From: Porogramme epimiltina
Taxonomy: Eukaryota > Basidiomycota > Agaricomycetes > Polyporales > Polyporaceae
Length of the DNA: 64,000 bases
NCBI GenBank assembly: GCA_900155495.1
Contig: FTLJ01000015.1
Coordinates: 25,514-89,513, forward strand
Reading direction: 5' to 3'
The position numbers were made by a program, and so were the translations under genes. Shown here piece by piece: positions 44,268 through 55,812 of the stretch. Every line of letters begins with the position of its first letter. The first letter of the stretch is position 1. The notes under the pieces were generated by a model. The model was not told where the DNA came from and did no database searches. It worked only from the letters and a program-made list of their open reading frames with translations.

Positions 44268-46377
44268 TCACGGAGCTTGACGCCCCTCCCGAATGAGTTG
44301 TTCAGCCCTTTCCGAACGTGGCTTGATAATATAGTCGTGGCGTTCCGGATGTCTTTCAAGGACGGTAAGCACGTGCGGCCTCCAAGGAAGAGACGGGGCA
44401 GGTGAAAGCGTGACACTGAGAGAATGAACTCACGCAACAACACCAATTGTGGCTTCCCGGTGCTCGAGGGGCTTCGGCAGGCCGCGCTCATCGACCGGGG
44501 GGCGAATATCGAATGTTTGAAGGATCGACGCGGCGTAGATGAAGAGAGAAGCCTCTGCGAAGTATCTTCCGGGGCAGATCCTAGTGCGACGCACTGCTCA
44601 GTCGCGAGAACGCAATGCCATAGCGGAGCGGGCTCACCGTCGGCCAAACCCGAAGGTGAAGTCGGAAGGGTCGCCGCAGCTCAAATCGAGTTCACCGTTG
44701 GCGTTTAAGAAACGCTCCGGCTTGAATGCATCAGGGTCGGGGTAAGCCTGAGGGTCCCGCGCGATAGACCTGTAGAGCCCACGGTGTTCAGCGACGACGG
44801 GTCAAGGGCAAGAGAGATAGAGATTGTTTACCAAATGTTGACCATCACGATGGTCTTGGCGGGTATATGGTAGCCGTTGTATACATCATCTGCGACCGTA
44901 CAATGGGGGAGTCCGATTGGCGTCACGACGTGCCATCTCAGGACTTCCTTGAGGAGCGCGTTGAAATATGGTAGAGAAGCTTGGTCTTCGAACGCCGGTA
45001 GACGATCACTGCCAATAACGCGGTCGAGCTCCTCCTGGGCTTTTCTTTGCGCTTCGGGGTGCATGGCCATCGCAAGGAAGAAAGCTTGCAGTGCGGTGTA
45101 CGTCTACACAGCGCATACAAGTAAATGGTAGTGTTCATTTTGATATAATAGGAGGTACTCACAGTGTCCGATCCAGCTATATCGCCAGAATGTATTCAGT
45201 AATCTAAGCACCACTCCGAAAATAAAACTGACCGGTGTAGATGGTGATCGTCAAGTGCTTGATGAACGTCTCCAAATCCGTCTCTTTTCCGCCAGCCAGA
45301 TCGTACGAGCTGGCGTCTTCAAGAAGGCGCGAGACAAACGAGTCTCGACCAACACCAGTGTGCTAAGAATGCATTTCAGACCACATGCACGTACGGGGTG
45401 TACGTAAGAATGCTCACCAGACCGTCCACAGCGCCCTTGTATAGTTTACCCAGCGTCTCGTACAGGAACGCTTTCCCGTCTGCCGCGTACTGTTTGAAGC
45501 CCGCACCCGGGCACCACGAAGGCAAGTACAACAGGCTTGGGGCGGCCTCGACTGGGAACCGGCCCGGGATCGCGATGGCCTCGCCGACCTCCGATATTTC
45601 CTCGACCATTTGGAAGTACTGGTCGTTCACCTCGAGGGGTTCAATGCCGTATGTTACACGCATCAGAGTTGAGGCAAAGATACTGGGAGGGCACAGTTCA
45701 TCGGATCAGCGCATGGTACTTCTGGAATGGAAGTGTGGGCGCTCACAATTGTACCTGCTCCGCAACTTCGTGGGGCGAGTGGAGCAGTGCAGACAGTAGC
45801 CGGCGGGCAGAAGCTAGCTGTAAAGGCCGGTACTGAAGGACCGCGTCCGCGTTGAAAGATTGGTGGAATACGCGACGGTGTAGGCGCCATTGGTTGCCGT
45901 AGTTCATCAACACGAACATGCAGTCGAGCCCCGTACTAAGCGAACCAATGTCATTGCGTGGAATGCGATCGAGAAAGAGAAGACGTACAGCTTCGCCATC
46001 ACGGATTGAGGCCGATCGGAGTAGTTCGCGGACCTCTTCTCCAAGAGTTCATGCGCGACTTTGTAGGACCCCACGATAAGCATCGACTGTCCAAGTGCGT
46101 TGAGATACACGATGTCCCCTGTAAGGTTGGAGAGAGACGTTCAGCGTAAGGAATCTCGTCTCGATCATCCTTACGTACCATATCGCTTAGACAGCTGCTG
46201 CAGCTCGAGTCCCAGATGCTTGCGGGGGACGTCTAGAGCATTCCCGATGAAAGGAAGTGGCGGGGGCCCTGGAGGGAGGTGGACACGCTTGCGGCGCGCT
46301 CGGGTCTCCCGTAGGGCGACAGTGATTGCTACCCCAAGCAAGAGCCACGTCCAAGGCACAGACAGTTCGAGGAACAT
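44268..46377 (-). CDS. Cytochrome P450 monooxygenase, copy 3
   Basis: ER-anchored heme monooxygenase. The ATG at 46375-46377 gives the anchor FLELSVPWTWLLLGVAITVAL and hinge HLPPGPPPLPFIGNALDVP. Successive minus-strand exons encode DIVYLNALGQSMLIVGSYKVA with NYSDRPQSVMAKL (about 45990-46110), LMNYGNQWRLHRRVFHQSFNAD (about 45840-45930), MRVTYGIEPLEVND (45376-45663), HTGVGRDSFVSRLLEDASS, the I-helix exon start with LQAFFLAMAMHPEAQRKAQEELDRVIG (about 44990-45080), LPYFNALLKEVLRWHVVTPIGLPH, FKPERFLNANGELDL, FTFGFGRR|ICPGRYFAEASLF and a small last exon PERHDYIIKPRSERAEQL, stop at 44268-44270. A TATA element (minus-strand CATATAAA, 46417-46424) precedes the ATG by about 45 nt. It is a sister of copies 4 and 5 and the likely source of the 40.8 kb relic. 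Confidence 0.86.
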
Positions 46378-46416
46378 GGCGGTATCTGGACGACGGCGGT
46401 ATGAGAAACGTGGGGG

Positions 46417-46424
46417 TTTATATG
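46417..46424 (-). promoter_or_regulatory. TATA box of P450 copy 3
   Basis: Minus-strand CATATAAA lies 40-47 nt before the ATG (46377). Confidence 0.55.
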
Positions 46425-46429
46425 CTCTC

Positions 46430-47961
46430 CGGCAAGCGGAAGAAGCGAATTGGTCTTACGTTAAGTGTCTGATGGTGTTTCCCGGATGTCCGTCATGGAG
46501 TCTGACATTAGGGAACAAGCCTCAGCGTAGATTCTAGAGACAGATATAGGACGTAATCACCTGCCTTGGAGCGGTGCGTGTAGTGACGTTTGATGAGAAG
46601 GATCTTGTGGGGTGGATCTGAATTTGAGTTATCAGCTGCTACCTTGGTCAGATGAAGAAACGCAGCTCACAGAGGCACCCTATACATACCCGTGTGTGGC
46701 AGCGACCGACATATCGTCAATAGCATTAGCTCATGATCATTCAAAGCTGAAATACCCTTTAAAATCGACGATCGTCTCGGTGATGTCTCATGGTGCATTT
46801 TCTCACCTACCGGAGATAAATTGCAAGACACAACGACACTTCTTCGATTACTGGAGCGACCCAAACAGCTTGCCTACCGTCCGGGTAAACGGAGGGCGGA
46901 CTACTTCCCATGAAGAAGCCCGGTGGGCCGCAACACGACACCACGCCTCCCTTGCCCCCGGGCGTTCTTGCACTCAATGCCGGCATTACGTTGAACCCAG
47001 GCGACGTGTTTCTGCGGCCAGAACCTCTCATATCTCAGTATATGGAGCATAAGAGCTTGAAGAAGGGCGTCGGCGGTTGAATTCGGGACCCTGTTAACGC
47101 TCTATGGACAGATCGTCCGCCCTATATGCGCCCGCGCAGGTCCGTCAGCGGGATTTTGACGGAATGGTGGGGGCCAAGTGGAGTGGAGGAAAGTCGGCAG
47201 CACATGGCACTGCTGCGAGTCTTCTGAGAAGGCCGCCTTTCCCCAGTGCAGCACTCCCCTAGCCCCGAGAAAGCGAAACTCACAGACGTTGTGCCCGCCA
47301 TGGCGCTGCACACAATTGCGACCTTTGCTCTCGAAGACAGTGTTTATTGTTCTGGTCACAATTGCAAACGGAAGTGAGTCTAAGTTGAGCCTGACTGCGG
47401 ACGTGAGGGAACGAGATGCCGCTCCTTGTCCTGAAAGCCATCACTCACTTTTCATCATGCGAATCGATGTCCTGTCACGTAGGCTCGCAGTCGACGTCGT
47501 GCACGCAGGCGAGGCTGCGCCGACGCGGCGCCGCGTTGGCCAGGGCGTCGGCAGCGGGGATGATGGCTGCGGAGGGGTTACGTAATCTAGGCGCCGGCTG
47601 AGGAGAAGGGGCGCCGAGGGCGGCGGGGCGTCGAGTGACGGAAAACAAGGACGGAAGATCCCTTGTTCCTCCGCGTTTGTATGGAAAAAGTCTCCATGAC
47701 GTCCATCCTACTACACCGCCATCACCGGGGCCTCTTTCGCTCGCAAGCGCAGTCCTGCACGAGGCGCCACACGCTGACGCTGCGGACCGCGGTCAGGCTT
47801 CTCCGCATTCAAACTCGCACAACTTGGTGAGTTCCTTCGCTGAGAGCACTGCCTCGACTGCGATATCGACCACGATGTCTCCTCGGCGTAAAGTTCATTA
47901 AGGGGGCGCCTCCTGTCCTCGTAGAGCCTTCACTTTCCTCTCAGTCTGTCCACCCCCGACC
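46430..47961. other. Divergent intergenic region, P450 copy 3 and Zn2Cys6 regulator
   Basis: About 1.5 kb between two divergently transcribed genes. Short frames without motifs; no gene supported. The 3' part (47880-47960) is a pyrimidine-rich leader before the regulator ATG. Confidence 0.45.
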
Positions 47962-50900
47962 ATGTCATCTGGAGACGAAGCGGGCGGCTCGTCCAGCGGC
48001 AAGAAGCGCAAAACACAACGGGCATGCGATTATTGCCGCCGGCGAAAAAGTACGTCTGCCGTCAGAGCTGGTAGGATCATTAGGAGGTTAACTGAACTAA
48101 CGCGGCCTTTCCTTAATAGTCAAATGTGCGTGTCCACTTGCCCTTCCATACGCTGTGGCATCTTAACGAGGCGCTTTATAGGTGACGGGGACCAAAGCAT
48201 AGGCAGTCAATGCTCGAAATGTGTTTCCCGCAAGACCGAATGCACCTACTTTGATGCCATACAGGTAGGATAAGTGCTTAATCACAACGTCCGTCACCCC
48301 TGTCTTACCTTGTTCCTACAGAAGACAACATACCCCAGGGGGTACGTGCCTTTTCATATTGAGCTAGGGTGGCCCGAGATAGTCCTGTCCATCTTGGATT
48401 CGGTAGACGATCACTCACTTCACCCATTGCAGCTACGTTGAAAATCTCGAACAACGCCTTGAGCGAGTAGAGAAGCTCCTCGGTGGTTCGGTCAGTGCGG
48501 ACCATACCTCACTCATTCCTAGACTAAACGTCACGATGTTCCAGCTACACACAGATGCTTTAGAGATAGATGTCGAAAGCCCCGACACTTCATTTCCGCC
48601 AAGATCCGCATCCTCTCTAGCGGGATCATCCGACCCAATGCACGGTCGGACGCCATCAAGCACCACCGCACCGACACCTAATTTCATCGAGCTACCGGTC
48701 ACTGCTCCTTATCCTGCTGTGGAAAACGACGACAACCAAGGCGTTCTGGAGGGTTCCAGTAAACTTTCCACTGACATGCCGGCCTTCAGGTATCATGGGA
48801 AATGCAGCACTACGGCTCTCATTCACGCCGTCAATGATCTGAAGAGAATGACGTTGGAATCGGCTGGACAGTCGCCGCGCCCACGACCACGCAGAGGAAG
48901 CAATCGGCCATCGGTGAGCTCATTAGGCTCCAGGTTTTCCTCTTTTCTCGCCCCTTAAATACCAAGCGCAGTTCCTCAGGCCTATGCTCGAAGACAGCAT
49001 GCCTGTTTTCACCGACTTTCCCCCGGACGACCTACTCGACGCCCTTGTGGACATCTACTTCCGCAACGTCAACGATCATCTCCCTCTGCTCCACGAGCCC
49101 ACATTCAAGAAAGCCTTGGAAGACGGACTGCACGAGAGCAATGGCGATTTCGGTGCGACGGTCCTACTAGTGTGTGCAAACGGCGCTCGCTACTCCGCAG
49201 ATTCTCGCGTGCTATTCGGCGAGAGCGAGGACCGGCAGTCGGCGGGGTGGAAGTGGTTCCACCAGGTCCAGACGGCGCGTAAACTCCTATTCGCCCCCGC
49301 TCGCCTGTATGATCTCCAGGTGTATGTGGTAAGCGCCCAGTTCTCTCACTGCGATTTCCCGTATCGCCGAGCTGAGTCTCCTTGTAGCTCATGGACATAT
49401 ACCTGCAAAACTCCAAGACCCCTCAGGGAGCGTGGTCCCTCGTAGCCATGGGAATCCGAGCTGCCGTCGATGTTGGCGCACACCGGAAGCATATGTACAG
49501 CGCCACACCTTCTGTAGAGGAAGAGCTGTGGAAGCGTGCCTTCTGGTATGTGAGAACTCGACCGAGCGTCCCTCGCGCGCGCTGAACTGAGCATATAGGG
49601 TTCTGGTGATAGCGGATTGGCAAATCTCGTATAGGAGTGGGAGGCTGCCGTGTATCCACGACGAGGAGTACGTGACATAAGTTCCTATCGATATACGGTT
49701 CTCACATCTCCTTCAGCATCGACCTTGCTCTCCCGACGGAGTGTGATGACGAGTACTGGACGACGGCTGATGGGCAGCCATCGTTCCAACAACCCCCGGG
49801 GAAGCCGTCCAAGATCTCCGCGTTCAACTGCTTGATCCGCCTCTCTCGTATTATGACGGTGGCGCATAGAACCTTCGTGCGTTACCGCTCCTGTTTAATT
49901 GGCGTTGTTCTGACATTCGAATGAATACAGTACGCTGTCAGCAGTCCGCTCATACATGGACCACGAGGGCCCGAATGGAAGCTTCGGGTTGTGACGGAGC
50001 TCGATTCCGCACTCAACAGATGGGTCGACTCCCTACCCATACACCGTGCGCCTCATTCATCAATGTCAGCCCCGCCCCCCATGCTGACACTTCCCTGTGC
50101 CCCCTAGTACGATGGGACCCGGACCGCACGGATACGCTCTTCCTCACCCAGTCGGCCACGCTCTTCGCGTACTACTATCAGCAGCAGATCGCGGTACACC
50201 GGCCGTTCATCACATCGCGCTCTCCCGCACCGGCCAACTTCCCGTCGCTCACGATCTGCACAAATGCCGCACGGTCCTGCATCCGTGTCATGGACGTCCT
50301 ACATAACCGCACAGGCAACGCGCACTACAGGAACGCGGTGCGCCCCTTGATTGTCTCTCACTCTCTGCCTCACGCTGACGTGTGCTTTCACACTTACCTA
50401 GAGCGCGATCTTCATCTCGGGTCTTGTCCTCATGATGAACGTCTGGAACGAACGCCGCTCCGGACGCCAGATCGTCGGCATCCAGCGCGACGTCGCGCTC
50501 GTTGAAAAATGCGGAGTTATGATGCGAGCACTCGTCGACCAGTACGCACCGGTCTCACTGATACACTTCCTGTACTATGCTCACTGAGTCACGATCTGCC
50601 GTTTTACAACAGGGTAAACGTCGCGGAGTACATTTGGTGCGCGCAGTCTCTTTCCGACTTTTGTGTTTATACGCTGACCCCCTTCCTAGCTACCACCTCG
50701 ACGACATGGTCCAGGACGCGAAGTCGCCTCCGCGGATAGACGCGTCGAGCTCAGGCACGGCCGCGAAGCCTCCCAGCCCGCCGCGCGCTCCCGAGTTCGC
50801 GCTTAGCATTACGTCAGCAACATCTCCCACTCCCGGAGGGAGCGCCGATGCCTCACCCAGTGGCACCGACCTATCCGCCATGCCTTCCCCCCTCCCACTC

Positions 50901-51333
50901 ACCACCGCGGACCTCGGCCGCGGGTTCCCAACGGCACCCGCACAGGCTACCCTCAGCCCGTACGACGCGGCGTTTGGGCTGGAGGCGGGAGGGAGCGCGC
51001 TGCCCGCGTGGACGTTTGGCGACGCGATGACGTCACTCGCTTCGGGGGCTGCGGCGGCGGAGCCGCACGCGCCCGCGCAGCTCGCGGACGGCGGTGCGGA
51101 CATGGACATGGACGGGCTCCTGCCCGAGTATCTGTTCGTGAACGACGTCATGTCGGCGTGGGCGAGCGGGCAGCCGTCCCAGTTTGGGTGAGTTGAGTTC
51201 TGATGCTGGTGGGGGATCGTGCTGATCGCGGTGACTTGACAGGTGGGATGATTGGAGTGCGTTCCTTGGCGACGGTGGGGGGCCTACGCAAGAGCATGGT
51301 CAGGGGCACGGTCAGGGGCACGGCCACGGATGA
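47962..51333 (+). CDS. Zn2Cys6 fungal transcription factor (Fungal_trans domain)
   Basis: Nuclear binuclear-zinc-cluster regulator. Exons 47962-48049, 48120-48125 (6 nt), 48182-48264, 48322-48341, 48433-48913 and from 48972 join in frame. The zinc cluster is CDYC-RRRKIK-C-DGDQSIGSQ-C-SK-C-VSRKTE-C, with all six Cys, and its centre is created by the 6-nt exon. A coiled coil follows: YVENLEQRLERVEKLLGG. The Fungal_trans middle-homology region starts near 48984 (LEDSMPVFTDFPPDDLLDALVDIYFRNVNDHLPLLHEPTF) and continues through WSLVAMGIRAAVDVGAHRK, VEEELWKRAFW and ALPTECDDEYW to RIMTVAHRTF. The C-terminus (from about 50700) is Ser/Pro/Ala-rich with acidic patches (DMDMDGLLPEY), probably activating, and the last exon ends in a GHGQGHGHG repeat, stop 51331-51333. 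Target genes are unknown; flanking P450s are candidates. Confidence 0.86.
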
Positions 51334-51658
51334 TGTACAGGTGGAGGGTCACATTTGGCTATGGCTGCAAGAACAGCGGTAGATGGGGGTGCGCCTCGCT
51401 CTGAGGTTATGGAAGCCCTATGAGCCTACTTATGATCGTAGACTCCGAGAGGCTCGTCTCGACTTGGACATTTGTTTCCTTAGAAGTAATTTATAGATCC
51501 GATACCTTGAGACTCGTCTTCTCATCGGACACTGTAGCCAACTATCTCTCCCCGCGTCATAGTTCAGTATATATTCGAGTACGCAGCCCACATGTATAGT
51601 GATGACGCAGTCCACAACGCTCCTCCTACACCAGGTCGCCACATGACAGCGTAGAGTC
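51334..51658. other. Convergent intergenic, no gene
   Basis: About 325 nt between the stop codons of the regulator and P450 copy 4; only 3' flanks are expected. Confidence 0.4.
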
Positions 51659-53753
51659 CTAACCTTCTAAAATCAGCTCCTCAGCTCGCGCGAAGCGAGG
51701 TTTCACAACATAGTTATGGACCTCGGGGTGCCTGCGAAGAAGTACAGGGATGAGCCGCCGCCTCTATGATTGAATGGACAATAGCGCTCACGAAACTAAG
51801 CCGGGAGAGTTATCCTTATGCTCGAGCTTCTGGGGCACACCAAACTCGTCGAGTGGGGCACTGATCTCAAACGCGTGAAGAAGAGAAGCTGCGAGGATGA
51901 AGAGCGACGCCTCCGCAAAGAAGCGTCCCGGACAGACCCTACGTTCCCAGGTCTCTCAGTATCGATATCAAGGGAAGGGAAAGTATCGGGTTAAGCACTG
52001 ACCTACGACCAAAACCGAATACAAAACTCGCGGGGTCACCCTTGCTCAAGTCAAGTTCACCCTTGGCGTTCAGGAACCTCTCCGGCCTGAACTCCTCTGG
52101 TTCGGGGAACACTTCTGGGTCATGGGCGTAGGCCCTGGTGGTCGAATATGTTATCACCGCTGTCAGATACACGGGGAGGACGCAGAAAAGCACGTACCAG
52201 ATGTTGGGCAAGACGATGGTTCCTCCCGGGATGAAGTAGCCATTGTAGTTGTCATCGGCGGTCGTGCGGTGAGGAAGCCCAATCGGAGTCCCTACGTGCC
52301 ACCTTGAGACTTCCTTGAGGAGCGCAGTAACGTAGGGTAGCGAGGGCCTGTCGTCGAATTCTGGAAGGCGGTTGCTGCCTACGACGCGGTCTAGTTCGCT
52401 CTGAGCTTTCCGTTGGGCTTCGGGGTACATCGCAATGGCGAGCAAAAAAGCCTGCAGGGTGTTGTATGTCTGTGCACCGCAAAATTAGCGCTTCTGTGGT
52501 TTCCAGCACACCATCGAAGATTACAAACGCACCGTGTCCGCGCCAGCTAGAGGCATAAAATGTGATAAACGTCTGCCTGAACATGTGCATGATTTCACTC
52601 ACCAGCATATATGGCGATTGCCAGATGCTTGGTCAACGTTGGGAGGTCGGGTTCACCGCCTCCTGCCAAGTCTACCGAGTCTGCGCTGTCGAGGAGGTGC
52701 GAAACAAACGAGTCTTTGCCTACGCCAGCATTCTGTGTGGCCGTCTCAGCACGGATGCTTCCCCGTGATAATGGTACTCACCAGACCGCTCACTGCGGTG
52801 TCGTACAACATGTCGATGTTACTCTCGAGGAAGGCCCTCGCGTCGGCAGCATACTTCTTGAAGCCCGCGCCAGGGAACCACGAGGGGAGGTAGAGTAGGC
52901 TTGGCACTGCTTCAACGGGGAACCGACCCGGGACCGATATTGCCTCCCCGACCGCGTTCATCTTCTCGAGGGTTTCGAAGTATTTGTCGTTGGACTCGAG
53001 GACGTCGATGCCATACGCAACGCGTAGTAGGACAGAAGCGAATGTGCTGCCGCGCCGCGCTGTCAATTATCGCCGCTGCCGGGACACTCCCGGTGAAAAT
53101 ATCAATGCACTCACAATTTCACCTGCCCTGTGACGTCGTCGGGCGAGCGATGGAGAGCCGCCAAAAGCCTCCGGGCACCGGCTAGCTGGACTGGCTGATA
53201 GTTATGGACCACGTCGGCGTTGAACGACTGAGTGAACATCCGGCGGTGCAGCCGCCATTGATTTCCGTAATTCTTCAACGTGAACATGGAGTTCATCCCA
53301 GTGCTGCAAGCAGACCAGACTTAGGGCTATGCTAAGGACTAATGGATACGGGAGCACGTACAGGTTGATCATGACGGACTGCGGCCTGTCCGAGTAGTTT
53401 CCTGATTTCTTGTCCAGGAGCTCGCGCGCCACCTTGTAAGATCCGATGACGAGTATCGATTGCCCCAGAGTGCTGAGGTACACGAGGTCACCTGTAAGAG
53501 AGCATAAGCAGGGTGGAATAGTCGATGACGTGTCCACACAATTCGACGTACCGTGCTTCTTCGACAACTCATGGAATCCACGTCCAGGATGACCGGGAGG
53601 CACATCAAAGGCGTTTCCGATGAATGGGAGAGGAGGTGGACCGGGGGGGTTATGGGAGCGCTTTCGGCGTGTGTTGACTTCTTGCAGAATGAGTGTGACG
53701 GCTACAGCAACGAGAGCCCATTGCCAGGGGGTGAGGGAGTCGACGTGGATCAT
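51659..53753 (-). CDS. Cytochrome P450 monooxygenase, copy 4
   Basis: ER-anchored heme monooxygenase closely related to copy 5. The ATG at 53753 gives MIHVDSLTPWQWALVAVAVTL, then RKRSHNPPGPPPLPFIGNAFDVP. Following minus-strand exons encode LVYLSTLGQSILVIGSYKVARELLDKK with NYSDRPQSVMINL, MFTLKNYGNQWRLHRRMFTQSFNAD, LRVAYGIDVLESNDKYFE (52746-53066), LPSWFPGAGFKKYAADA, an I-helix AGADT split by an intron, AFLLAIAMYPEAQRKAQSELDRVVG, LPYVTALLKEVSRWHVGTPIGLPH, FRPERFLNAKGELDLSKGD, FVFGFGRR|VCPGRFFAEASLF and the last exon PEVHNYVVKPRFARAEELILEG, stop 51659-51661. An in-frame upstream Met at 53954 would place a long unlikely leader before the anchor, so 53753 is chosen. It appears intact. Confidence 0.87.
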
Positions 53754-53851
53754 CGTGGGTGTAGGTGATGAGGCGAGGAAGGCGAGTGCAAGTGGCGGGC
53801 TTGGTATCGGAAACGAGAGCGGTGAGGTGGCTTGAATGTAGGATAGGTTTC

Positions 53852-53869
53852 CTCGCGGGGTTGATATAG
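53852..53869 (-). promoter_or_regulatory. Shared core-promoter block of P450 copy 4
   Basis: On the minus strand CTATATCAACCCCGCGAG, a TATA-like element 99-116 nt upstream of the ATG at 53753. The identical 18-mer occurs before P450 copy 5 (60262-60279). Confidence 0.65.
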
Positions 53870-55812
53870 CACGGCGGATACGAGGCGTGTGAGGCGATGA
53901 GAGATGCGGCCCGTGCGGATGGTTAACGTTACATAAGCAGACTTCCTTCGGCACACTTGTTTGGGAGTCAGAGCGGTCCCGAATCCTGAGTCACCTGCAC
54001 TATCGTCTGGTCCAGCCGGAGTACATGAGGCGGTAGTCGGTGCGTGTAGCCTCGTAAAGGCGTCTTGACGTTCGCAGAGACTGCAGAGCATATCTCCGGG
54101 TATCCATAAAAGCACCCGCTACCTGGTAGGCCAAAGAAGCCATTAGAAGCTGCCGTACAGCGCCAAAGAAAAGAGCCCACCTGCGCCGACGGGGTTGCTG
54201 GTCTCACATTATAACGTTGTAACACGAGTGAGGGCATTCAGTGCCAGGGCACTCCCATAGGGAGGAAACATCTAGTCTGGCGACGTTGATTTGCCTTCCA
54301 AGAGAGAGGACTCCCAGCCCGATGCCTCAAGGATGCATACCGCGGGCCAGTGGCCGGCGACGGGACGAAGAGACACAGCCGGCAGGAACGGGCCACGGAA
54401 ATGGATAGGTGGACGGTGCGGCGCTGCGCACACTCCCTATCACTTTTCGAATGACTGGGAGTGCGTGGTCGCGGTGATCGCGGGCCCGTCTTGCAATGGA
54501 GGCCATAGGATCGCTTAACAGTTGCTGGCTCCATTTCTTGATAGAAGCAACGGTCAGCGGGAGAAAGAAGGAGAAGGGTGAGCGCGCACGCGTTTCCATC
54601 TCACCTGTACGCAGTGCGCACCAGGAGTACTTCGGATCAGGGGTAGGAGTGATGCATCCCTCACAGAAGCGCGCAATGAACTCTCGTCGTTCGTGACCTG
54701 TCCAATCACCGGGCATTACATCGCCCAAGACGAGTGCCCTGCCCGAAGTGTTTGAAAGAAACCAAACCACCTTACAGATGTTCAGTCATTAGAATAAACG
54801 CGCACTCAGAATTCAAACTCACCGCGTACGGCGACCCTGATTCCTCTCAGCGCCTCACGCTAAGGTCTTCCTTCTCTTCTTCGCGAATCGCACCGCGTCG
54901 CCCCTGAGGCTGTTTTCCCGTAGCCTGGGTTCCGTCTGCTCTCGGGGATCATACCGAGAATGCAGGCTCGTCCCTCGCCAAGGATCGGGACAGCGACTGG
55001 CAGCTTGTGGCTCCGCTTCTATGCCCAACGCGACGAAACCCTCCGACTCTCCTCTCTGCCCACGCGGCCGGCCTTCGCTTCTGCGTTCCGCGTTGCGTAG
55101 GCAGTGACTCTGACCAAGGCCGATAGCAGCGGCAAGGATCTCTCCACTCCAGTGAATAGCACCCGTGCTGCAACACCGCTCATCACGGAGGACCCTTCGT
55201 CGTAGGCTTCTGGGGGAAGCTCATACACCGCATCATTGGTGCCGAGCGCGGACGGGGAAGCGGCGCCTATGTGAGTGTTCGGCGACGCGTAGACGGTCGA
55301 TAGTGTGCATGCGCAGTGACTCTTCTAGTCCGTATATTTAGAGATACATAGGCGTGCCTAGGGAATTGTTCGCCCAAAAAGACGTCAAGGCAAATTGTAT
55401 GTGTGCGTGCCAACAACACTGGCAGTGCAACTAGACATATGAACAACGGGTTAGGTACTCAAGCTACGGGAGTAGTACGCGCCGATAGTGTGCGCGCATA
55501 GATGGGACGTACCTTAAGCCAGAGTAGCTTCGCATGAGGAAAAAGCAGTTGCCGAGGAACAAACTGAGCTCGCGCGAGACAAGTCAGCCTGAGATGCGTT
55601 TGCCGAGTGCCGTGCCATGGCGTCTATTCCGGTCTCGGCCGTCGGTTCCGATTTCTCCGGAGCCCGTGCGCTATTTTCACCAGGGTCAATACACACTTGG
55701 GATAGATCGATTCAAATGCTATGATTAAGATACTATTACAATTGGCGCCATCAATCATGAGGTCTTTCATGGCCGCATTCCACTACACCACCAGCCGGGG
55801 AGTGTATAGACT
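53870..55812. other. Intergenic, P450 copy 4 promoter and beyond
   Basis: About 1.9 kb. The first ~120 nt, including TTACATAA and CTTCGGCAC, resemble the copy 5 upstream sequence (60355-60390). Further out, short frames carry no motif and no gene is supported. Confidence 0.45.

Noticed and set aside
44009..44647. 212-codon minus-strand frame
   Set aside because: Runs across P450 copy 3 exons and introns in the wrong frame; the P450 exons with heme motif explain the same DNA.
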